A DNA stretch of 20,722 nt from positions 13,129 through 33,850 of the forward strand of contig CAUDNR010004295.1 of the NCBI GenBank assembly GCA_958430865.1, read 5' to 3'. This DNA is from Entrophospora sp. SA101. Its lineage: Eukaryota > Glomeromycota > Glomeromycetes > Entrophosporales > Entrophosporaceae. Under the pieces are notes generated by a model. The model did not search any database. It was given only the letters and a program-made list of their open reading frames with translations, and was not told the DNA's origin. Below, piece after piece: positions 1 through 8,418 of this stretch. The translations under genes and the position numbers were made by a program. Position 1 is the stretch's first letter. The number at the start of each line of letters is the position of its first letter.

Positions 1-397
1 CAGCTCATTAACTTGGTATTCTAATTTCATGCTATTTATTCTTTTGCAAGATATAGGTTTCAAATTTTTCTCAAGTTGTTTCTTTTACTTGGCTAACTTT
101 GTTCTTTGCTTTGTTAGTTAAATTTGTCTTCTTTCTTTGGTAAAACTGGTAGTTCTTGAAGCTGCTTGTCTACCAAATATTTCTGTCATGCCACAATATT
201 TTCTAGAACTTCTATTTTTCTCAAAGCTTTTTCTAAGTTGACATCTTTTTCTTTACTTTGTCTTATTCTCCACTGTTTAGCTACTTCAAGAGCCTCTAAA
301 TGACATTCGGATGCCTCCTCCTCTAATGCTTCTTCCAACTCCTTTTTCTCTTCTTCTAATGCCTTAATTTTCTCTTCATATTCATTACAGTCAAATA
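1..397 (-). pseudogene. Decayed coiled-coil protein fragment, runs off the left edge
   Basis: Read on the minus strand from about 397 down to 203, the sequence is an open, highly charged stretch of about 65 codons rich in Glu, Lys and Leu (for example EEKIKALEEEKKELEEALEE), a typical long coiled coil. It is then interrupted by TGA near 202-200, in a context that would read on as xQKYLVDKQLQELPVLPKK, followed by another stop near 130. A different frame (LEKNLKPISCKRINSMKLEY) continues to the window edge. A stop also lies just upstream of the open stretch, so no start codon is visible. I read it as a pseudogene of a coiled-coil protein, or several exons of one. No function can be assigned. Low-complexity coiled coils can mislead, so confidence is moderate to low. 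Confidence 0.4.
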
Positions 398-452
398 TTC
401 ATATTGGTTCAGGTTACTCAGTATCTTTGATACATATATTAGAAAAGATGGT

Positions 453-1219
453 ATGTCAATCATTAAAATGAGATATTATATATATATTATTTTCTTACAT
501 TGTACTTTATTAGATTGTATCATGTTTTTCACATCAAAAAATGAAATTCAATTTCTTAAGAAAGGATTTTGTCAAGTAGTTGATGTAGATTATGAAGTTA
601 TAGATAATGAAGAAATCTATAAACTTACAGAAAATCATGATTTTGATGAACAAGATAATCATATGGAGTTAGGTCCACAAGCTATGTATTATAAGTCATC
701 AACATCTGTATCAAGCACATCAAGTAATGAAGATAGAAGTGAGGAAAATTTTGTTCCAGCATATCAGAATGAATCACTGTTGTGTAACAAATGAACCTTG
801 GATCTGTATTGCTGGAATACATTTCTTTGAGAAAAATGGTTATCCAATCTTTGGAAGTTATATGAAGATCCTTCTTAGTAATGAAATTTTATCTAATGCT
901 GCAAAAGGAAGCGTAATGGATTTTTATATTATGTCAGTTCTGAAAATTTGGAATGATCAATCAATTTTCGAGATACTTCAAAAAACTAATTTGTTACAAG
1001 GCGTCACTCTTCCATCATGATTTACATTTGATCTTAAAATTCTTCCATTTAATAGTATAATTGATCAGTCAAATATCACTGCTGAAGAAGATAAACTTTT
1101 TGATTTTCCAAAGACAGATAAGCCTTCAATTGCTCTCCTTCCTACTCGGTTTGCAGCCCAGATGGTATCGTTGCTACAAATTCCCCAGGAATATTTGTGT
1201 TTTTCTCTTCAGCATTAAG
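453..1219 (+). pseudogene. Broken ORF of unknown function
   Basis: Two overlapping reading frames and one read-through stop look like parts of one former protein. The first frame (453-794) carries an acidic/Ser-rich stretch (VDVDYEVIDNEEIYKL, then SSTSVSSTSSNEDRSEEN). Near 780-794 the likely continuation moves to the next frame (NEPWICIAGIHFFEKNGYP and onward to 1017). After an in-frame TGA at 1018-1020 the same frame stays open and protein-like (FTFDLKILPFNSIIDQSN ... LLPTRFAAQMVSLLQIPQEY) to TAA at 1217. A GTATGT at 451 and an acceptor-like TTATTAG near 512 hint at a small intron before the first frame, but the phases do not join cleanly. I do not recognise the family. It could also be a multi-exon gene that I have parsed wrongly. 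Confidence 0.35.
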
Positions 1220-1837
1220 TTTTAATGGAGAAATCAACCATAGTAAGTATAAAAAAAAACTTGAAAACCACTAATTTGGACATGTTCTATACAAAAAGCA
1301 ATAATGACTTATATTCCATAGCAAAATCAAACAATAATTCACTTCACGCACATTATAATAAGGTTCATAATCTCATTGAAACTGATTACATACAAGGTAC
1401 AATTTGTTTTAATTTTTAATTTCCAAAAGTTGAAAAAGAAATCACAAGAACATTCGATTAAAAAGAACTGATTTAATTATTAATCTTGATTTATCAACCG
1501 TTCCATTTTTATTCTCTCAAAATATGATTGACTTTTTGAAAACATTATCCTCTCAAAAATAATAAAAGTAATAGTTACTTTTTTATGAAAATAAAAAAAA
1601 AAAATGTACTGAAAACATATTGTAAATAAATACAACCTAAACTTATGTGTTTGCTTTATTCAATTCAATCATGTAGGAAATTAAAGGTTTATGATACATC
1701 TATGATTTATCATTAATCTTAACAAAGAATGAATGATATCTAATTTAACAAAAATTCATTAATATATATATTATAAAATTTGGTATTTTTAAGTTAGAAG
1801 TTATATGAGATCATGGAAACCATTTTTTTTTCATATA
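1220..1837. other. AT-rich spacer, nothing recognised
   Basis: A very AT-rich stretch with A/T homopolymers and no open reading frame that looks coding. The short frame 1225-1419 is Asn/Ser rich and shows no conserved motif. No RNA gene or repeat is supported. Confidence 0.5.
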
Positions 1838-2536
1838 CAATGTGTTGCAAAAAAAAACTGGAAAAATCAAATTAATCATCATGAAACAACCACTGCATTA
1901 ATTCATATAGAGAATATTTCTATTCGATAGGTTAAGAGCAGAGCTTTTATTGAATATATTTTAATACGAAATATTTTCACTATTGATTTTAATTACAGGT
2001 TGACATCTTAATTTTTTATCAAAGCAAATTAACTAGAAATAAATCAAGAGTTGGATTCCACTTTTCTCTGATGAATCGTCTCGCATCTTTAAATTTTAAC
2101 TTCTATCGCATTATTTATAATTTATTACCAAGAAATCTATAAATTGTGATATGACACGTGATTCCAAAGGTGATTCCGTTTCTTCGAACAATCAACTCTC
2201 ATAAGCCACATCGCCCGTTTCATACAACTTATTAATATTGAAATGGTTATTTGAGAATGGTGTGTTAGCAATCTGGTATATTTATTAGGTAAATGTATTT
2301 CATTTATTCTAATAACATAATTGCAAAAAAGCTAGTAAAATTCAACCATATTGTGAATTTTAAAAACAAATTACTCAACAGCTAATTGCCGGATCCAGTT
2401 AGAAAATGATTTAAAATGATTTAAAAAAGCAAAACTTTGTTTGAAAATTTATTTGAGTCAAGTTGATGAATTTTTAGTAATATTATAAAAAGTTTTTTGA
2501 CAACAGTAATTTTCCGGTTTTTTTTGCAACACACTC
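1838..2536. mobile_element. 699-bp TA-flanked inverted-repeat element (Tc1/mariner-type MITE)
   Basis: The left end reads CAATGTGTTGC, then nine A, then CTGGAAAAAT (1838-1867). The right end (about 2508-2536), read on the minus strand, is GAGTGTGTTGC, then eight A, then CCGGAAAATT. The two arms match over about 28 bp, starting a few bases from the end. A TA dinucleotide flanks each side (1836-1837 and 2537-2538), as expected for the TA target duplication of Tc1/mariner elements. The interior has no long open frame and no visible DDE transposase motif. It is best read as a non-autonomous derivative mobilised in trans. The family assignment rests only on the TA flanks and terminal repeats. Confidence 0.65.
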
Positions 2537-3066
2537 TAAATAATGTTTTGTATAAAAAGAGTATGATTTTATGTTATAATTTTCATAAATAACAAATTTA
2601 AACGAAAACGTAACAGTGAGTTTCGTGAAATACAGATTAGCATTATTATTATGGCGCGATGATATTCTGGTGTCATAAAATCACACGACATCAATCATAT
2701 ACATATTTGTTCAAAGCATCAAAATTAGCACCGAATGCGAAGCATAGTTTGAATGTGCGTGCACATTCGTAAGCTTGAATTTTATCTTGTGCCGAAATGG
2801 CCCGAGAGGAATGTTCTTCCTCTACGTTGGTGTTACGAAAAAAATGCGGGAACAGTTGTCATATTTATATGTTTTGAATTTAATAAAATAGACTATTGTC
2901 TTGGCCTAAATGATGTCATTTTTTTGCTCATTACGGCTTTTAATGTTTTCGTCAAAAACGTATTTCTCTAATACCCAACACAAATTTTAAATCTTAACTC
3001 CATGAACCTCCTTCGCCCTACATCGAAAAAACTTTTTTCCCCGTAGCTAACAAATCCCTTCTCTCT
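2537..3066. other. Spacer, nothing firmly recognised
   Basis: Between the inverted-repeat element and the coiled-coil gene there is no supported gene. One 72-codon frame (2753-2971) is slightly less AT-rich than its surroundings but has no recognisable motif. Repeated short phrases ('gtagctaacaaatccctt', 'ctatggcaaacaaaag') lie just upstream of the next gene and belong to its 5' region. Confidence 0.45.
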
Positions 3067-3856
3067 ATGGCAAACAAAAGCTTTTTCTCAGTATTAAGCA
3101 AACGTTTATATATCGAAATAATATACCTGAAGATGAGGAGGATATTAATAATGCTTTTAAATCACTCACAGCTCCCGAACAGATGGTATTGTTTAAGAAG
3201 TTTCGTTACCTGGAACGTGAAATTATGAGAAAAGAAATAATTGAAAAGGAAAAAGAAACAATTACAAAAGAAAAGGAAAAAGAAATAATTGTACTTACAA
3301 AAGATTTAGAGATATTTAGAGTGCGTATGATGAGTTTTGCTTGGAATTGCTTAACGTTGTTTTTTAACAATTAATCTCGAATCTTATTTCTTCAGGGTCG
3401 GACTATTTGAGAATAAAAGGATCTGTGCGTGTTAGAGGTGTTTTGGGTTAGTAAAAAATTGTTTACTTCTACTATTGACATTTTATTTGCTTATTCGTTT
3501 TTTTGGATTTGTAACTGATTCCTAGAACGTTGGGAAGAAAGGATGATGAATATTCGTGGAAACCGAAAAGAAAGGTGGAAGAAATATCTTGAAAAGAATC
3601 CCAAACTTTTCAGAAATTTTGGAAGCATCGTCAAAATCAAACTATTCCTATTGATGTAAATTTTGTGGCAGGGGAAATGCAGACATTATACAAATGGATG
3701 CCTGAAAGAATAGATAATGTCAATGCACAAGGAGATGTCGTAGAATGGAGTAAATCCGATTTAGGAAATGAATGGAGTCAGGTGGTGGAATACATGTGTA
3801 AAGATCTTAACATTAAATATGAAGTTTTCGGAAATGAAAATGAAAATGCTCCATGA
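3067..3856 (+). pseudogene. Coiled-coil protein of an expanded fungal family, two frameshifts
   Basis: The proposed start ATG at 3067 opens MANKSFFSVLSKRLY. At the TATATAT run (about 3109-3115) the frame must change to continue RNNIPEDEEDINNAFKSL and then a Glu/Lys-rich coiled coil (EIMRKEIIEKEKETITKEKE). Two introns fit cleanly: 3325-3395 (GTATGA...TTCTTCAG) and 3447-3525 (GTTAGT...TTCCTAG). They join into SDYLRIKGSVRVRGVL and ERWEERMMNIRGNRKERW. A second frame change is needed in the CTTTTCAG run near 3610, after which QKFWKHRQNQTIPIDVNFV and a conserved-looking C-terminus (MQTLYKWMPERIDNVNAQG) run to TGA at 3854. Both breaks are explained by one- or two-base changes in simple repeats, so this is a recent pseudogene or sequence error. 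The role is unknown. The N-terminus is Ser/Arg/Lys-rich and could be a mitochondrial presequence, which is only a guess. Confidence 0.5.
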
Positions 3857-4796
3857 AATTTTTAGCGACAAACAATCTTCAAAAATGAAAAAAAATTTTC
3901 GAATACTATATGGTTGAGTTGATTTAGAAGACTTGTATAGAAGAGAAAATGCAATTGTATTAAAGTCAATAAGTCCATTTTTGAACATGGAACTTGAGAT
4001 TGAATACATTTTTAAGCTTGTAAATATTAATTAATTGTTGGTTATCTTTCAATTAATCAAAGACTTTTTTCTACATTGTCAATCGGTAAACAAACAATAT
4101 GTACAATTTTTTTTTGATTTTTGGAGGGATGGATAAGAAAAAATTTTCCTTTCGGATAAAATCCATCGAAAAATTTCCTTTTGGAGAAATCTGATTGATC
4201 TTTGATCCTGACATTGAAACAAGGTAAATAATCTCACATTGTATTGGAACATTATAAAAACATCACCAGTTCACTTTATTTTCAGGTAAAAAAGATTCAA
4301 ATAACAAATCCTTCAATAATCAGATACAAATATTAATTGATGATCGGGAGAAAAATTCCAATTTTTAATAGAAAATTTAAATGTAAAATGTAAATCTCAA
4401 ATCTCAGGAGAACCACTATCAACTAATAACCTGTTACTATATTCCTGTTGCTCTTTTAAATAAAGGCTCTTTAGTAAGCGAATTACACTATGGACCATTT
4501 ACTTATTATTAATGGCAGCCTTCTGATAATGGAAAAGTATTCTCTATTCGTGGTTTTTTTTTTAGATCAGTAAAGAAGCAATCTTTGAAAAGGTAGGTAG
4601 GTGTCTTTGAAAATATACAATAAGCCAATAACACCAACTACTACATCTTGAAAATAATGGCTATTATTGCTCAAGCACTAGATTATTTTAAAGTCATTGG
4701 ACTATCATTATTATTATTACTAACTTATATTTAAAAAAATAGGTTAAGAAACAAACATAATGACCTTTTTTTATTAATTTCACTCATTCATTAAAA
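3857..4796. other. AT-rich spacer, no gene seen
   Basis: No coding frame of convincing composition is present. Around 4137-4195 two similar phrases (TTTTCCTTTCGGATAAAATCC and ATTTCCTTTTGGAGAAATCT) form a weak direct repeat. Poly-T and A/T runs are frequent. The stretch ends at the minisatellite. Confidence 0.5.
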
Positions 4797-5056
4797 GAAT
4801 ACAGATTACTAGCATTCAATAAAAAAGAATACAGATTACTAACATTCATTAAAAAAGAATACAGATTACTAACATTCATTAAAAAGAATACAGATTACTA
4901 GTATTCAATAAAACAGAATACAGATTACTAACATTCATTAAAAAAGAATACAGATTACTAACATTCATTAAAAAGAATACAGATTACCAGCATTCAATAA
5001 AAAAGAATACAGATTACTAACATTCATTAAAAAAGAATACAGATTACTAACATTAA
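4797..5056. repeat. Minisatellite, nine ~30-bp units with an 89-bp higher-order period
   Basis: Nine consecutive units begin with GAATACAGATTAC at 4797, 4827, 4857, 4886, 4916, 4946, 4975, 5005 and 5035. Unit lengths run 30, 30, 29 and repeat. Units 1, 4 and 7 share a variant centre (AG or AGT before ATTCAATAAAA). Units 2, 5 and 8 carry ACATTCATTAAAAAA, and units 3 and 6 are the same with one A fewer; unit 9 ends early in AACATTAATT. The array is therefore built from an 89-bp trimer present almost three times. It ends about 295 bp upstream of the acyl-CoA oxidase start codon. Confidence 0.95.
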
Positions 5057-5349
5057 TTGTATTAATGAAAACATTCTAGTTGTGGCTTTTCAATAGAAAC
5101 GAAACATGTTGTGAAAATGATGTTTTGTTATTATTAAAAAATAATTAATCAATAAACGTTCAATATTTTTGTAACACAAATGTAAATATCCATGCTCATA
5201 TATTAATTTCACCTAACTCGGCCAAAAACTTTCACCCCCGAGAAGCGAATCCCATTTTTGGTAAGCCGAATAGTTTCCTGTAGCTAATATAAATAAAAGA
5301 TCCATGTACATATTAGGTTTTTTTTTTAATTATTATCTCAGGAAAAAAC
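5057..5349 (+). promoter_or_regulatory. Presumed promoter and 5' leader of the acyl-CoA oxidase gene
   Basis: An AT-rich non-coding stretch separates the minisatellite from the oxidase ATG. A poly-T run near 5317-5326 and the sequence CAGGAAAAAAC directly precede the start codon. No defined transcription-factor site was recognised. The promoter role is inferred from position only. Confidence 0.3.
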
Positions 5350-8296
5350 ATGTCGTTTACTCGTCAAGATTTTTTAGCATTGGGACATTTATTAGCAAAC
5401 GATAATCATGAAAATCGTAAAGCGATGATAAATTTTATGGCCTCTGATCCAATTTATATACCAAGATACAATGTTTCTTTGGAATTTGAAAGAGAATTGG
5501 CTTTACAAAGATTAAAAAAATTGGCTGATCAAAAATTCATTTCTGTTCTTGACTTTGAAAAAAATCCATTGAATATCTTTGCGGGTAATAATATTCGAAG
5601 GAGAAAAAGAATAGTAACAATATTTTTGTAATTTTTTATTTACTTATTATTATATTTATTTGTTTACGATTAAATAGCACATGAAATTGCAGGAATGGTT
5701 GATGGATCAATGGGCACAAAGGTAAATAAAAAAAATGATTAAAATTTGAGCTGCCAATCAATCCAACAGTTTGTTCAATAATCTCAATTAAATCATACCA
5801 ATTCAATTATAGATGACAGTTCAATGGAATTTATTTGGTGGAAGCGTTATAAAATTAGGAACAGAACGGCATAGACATTTGCTACCAGGAATTGATAATT
5901 TAAACGATATAGGATGTTTTGGATTGACAGAATTGGGATTCGGAAACAATGCGGTCGAGATGCAAACCACGGCGATTTTTGATGAAAGTAGCCGTGAATT
6001 TATCATCAATACTCCGTCCACTTTGGCACAAAAATATTGGATTACAAATGTATGTGATGGGGTGGGGTGCGCGCGCAAGAGAGAGAAAGGATTTGATAAT
6101 TAAATAATATTTGATAATATATAATGACATCAATAATAATGTTTTTTTTTGTTATAGTCTGCTGTTCATGCTAAATGGGTAATTGTATTTGCACAAACTT
6201 TTATTCGTGGTCAAAATGAAGGTATTCATGCAATACTTGTAAGACTTCGTGATGACAAGTATGTATTCTTTCAATTAATTTGACTATAACGGTGACTAAA
6301 CATAATTATAAATACAATTTTACATTTAACCATAATAATAGTATGAAGCCTTGTAAAGGAGTTGTTATTGAAGACATGGGTGTTAAATTTGAATGCAATG
6401 GTGTTGATAATGGTAAATTGTGGTTTAAAAATGTATGTATGTTATATATTTTTTTAACTCTAGTAATTACAATGTGTCCATTATTTATATATCAATTAAT
6501 ATAAAATCATATATATAGGTAAGAGTACCAGTAGATAATTTATTGAATAGATTTTCAAATATCGATGAAAATAATAAATTTACAAGTTTAATTCCTAATA
6601 GAAGAGGGTTAGTTCTTTTTCCTTTAGGATATTAAAAAAAAAATTAATTATAATAATAAATTAATTTTATTTTTTTTTTTAATTACTGTCTTAAAGACGG
6701 TTTTTAAAAGTAGCAGATCAATTACTTTCTGGTAGATTAGCGATTGCTTCATTACATACAGGTGGATCTAAAGGTAAGCAAGTATTAAATAAAAGTTTTT
6801 AATTGATTCGTATACTTATATATATATAACTCACACATTTTTATTTATATTAGTTTGTCTGGCGATTGCATTTCGTTATGCTAATTCAAGATTAGCAGTT
6901 GGTCCAACTGGTAAAAGGTAATAAATTATATTTTATGTTTGTTGTAAAATTTATATTATTCATTCATTCACATTTGACAAACTTCTCTCATTTTCTCTCC
7001 ATGATATTGATTTTTATAGCGACACACCGATTTTGAAATATCAATTACAACAAAATGCATTAATCCCACTGCTAGCACACACAATAGTCTTGAACATTTT
7101 TCTAAATTATTGTAAACAAAGATGGTCAATATTTTCTACATCACCGTTAAGTTACCGATTGAGCAACAATAATGAATCATCGGAAATTGTAAGATTATGT
7201 TGTGTGGTAAAGCCATTGATTACTTGGAATAGTGAAAGAGTTGCTAGTATTTGTAGAGAAAGATGTGGGGGTCAAGGATTTATGGGTATCAATAGATTTG
7301 GTAATTATATTGGCTTTTCTCATGCTGGTATGACCGCTGAAGGTGATAATAGCGTATTGATGCAAAAAGGTATTTATAATTATAATTTAGAGTTTGTTTG
7401 TATAACATTATTTTTTATTTATTTATTTTCTTTGATTTATTTTTTAGTTGCCAAAGAATTATTAGCAGATGTCAATTCAGGAAAATATAAGTTGCCTGTT
7501 GTGTCAGATTTTAAAAATTCTAAATCATGGGATTTAAATAATTTGGAAAATCAATTGAAATTACTTAGATTAAGAGAACAAATTTTAGTAAAACAAGTAA
7601 ATATATATCTACTGATCTTTGGTGTGGGTTGGGAGGCATAATTAATTACCAGATAGCATTATTATATTTTTTTTTGTTGAAAGCAAAATCATTCATCTTT
7701 TGATATTATAATCTTTTTTTCCAAATCCAAAATATTCATTTGTTTAATTATAGCTTGATGACAATATGGCCAAAGGTTTATCAACTGGCAGTTCAATTTT
7801 CGAAGTATGGATGTTAAATCAATCAGATCTTGTACAATCAGTTGCAAAAGCACACGGTCATAGAATTGCAATGGAACAAGCATTATTGGCGATTGACGAT
7901 AAAAGATTACATCAAACTAATGGTACTAAAATCCTATTAAAAAATATAACCACTTTGTTTGGATTGAATTTGTTAGCTGCGAATATGTCTTGGTATTTAA
8001 CGAGTGAATTAATTAGTATTGAAAAAGCAAAATTGCTTGATGAATTGATCACTGCTAGTATTAAGGTATTGTCGCCATACAGTCTTGATATTGTTAATTC
8101 GTTAGGCGCTGATGAAAGAATATTGTTTGCTCCTATTGCCAATAATTGGGAAAGCTACAATATAACAGATAATAAAGGTAATTAATTATTTTTATTTTAT
8201 GAAAATTAGTAAAATTGAATGGATATATTAACAATGTTGATTTGTTTAGGTGAATTGGTTAGCGACATTCATGTAGGATTAAAGAGTAGATTGTGA
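5350..8296 (+). CDS. Peroxisomal acyl-CoA oxidase, 12 exons, 635 aa
   Basis: This FAD flavoprotein catalyses the first step of peroxisomal beta-oxidation: acyl-CoA plus O2 gives trans-2-enoyl-CoA and H2O2. Exons: 5350-5584, 5678-5721, 5813-6049, 6158-6258, 6342-6432, 6519-6607, 6697-6773, 6854-6917, 7020-7369, 7448-7596, 7754-8177, 8250-8296. They total 1908 nt, and every junction has GT...AG and keeps frame. The N-terminal helical region covers about residues 1-120. The flavin/substrate motif GCFGLTELG is at 127-135. CGGQG at 395-399 is followed by [12 protein letters not shown], whose Glu is residue 420 and aligns with the catalytic Glu (421 in rat ACO). The protein ends GLKSRL, and the terminal SRL is a type-1 peroxisomal targeting signal. 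Length is normal for the family (about 630-700). The gene converges with the GH36 gene. It appears intact; chain-length preference cannot be read from sequence. Confidence 0.95.
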
Positions 8297-8323
8297 AATA
8301 ATCACTATTTATTTATTTATATA

Positions 8324-8329
8324 TTTATT
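8324..8329 (-). terminator. Candidate polyadenylation signal of the GH36 gene
   Basis: On the minus strand AATAAA occurs at 8329-8324, about 90 bases beyond the GH36 stop codon (8419). It lies between the oxidase stop and the oxidase AATAAA. If both signals are used, the two 3' UTRs overlap in antisense. Confidence 0.4.
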
Positions 8330-8354
8330 GCCATTTATAATACTATCTCGAATT

Positions 8355-8360
8355 AATAAA
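8355..8360 (+). terminator. Candidate polyadenylation signal of the oxidase gene
   Basis: AATAAA lies 58 bases after the oxidase stop codon, in the 122-bp gap before the GH36 stop codon. The hexamer is canonical, but in such AT-rich DNA chance matches are common. Confidence 0.45.
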
Positions 8361-8364
8361 GTTC

Positions 8365-8412
8365 AGAAATATATATACTTGTTGCTATATTTATATTTAT
8401 ATTTATATGTTT
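8365..8412. repeat. AT-only hexamer-like repeat in the convergent 3' region
   Basis: The stretch is dominated by TATATT/ATTTAT units ('tatatttatatttatatttatatg'). It lies between the two convergent stop codons and probably belongs to the 3' UTR of the GH36 mRNA. Confidence 0.5.
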
Positions 8413-8418
8413 ATAATA

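Noticed and set aside
2753..2971. 72-codon frame starting MCVHIRKLEF
   Set aside because: No recognisable motif, no splice or promoter context, and the N-terminal half and hydrophobic tail look like chance.
4797..5056. CRISPR-like array
   Set aside because: The units are contiguous, with no unique spacers between repeats, and the host is eukaryotic. It is a tandem minisatellite.
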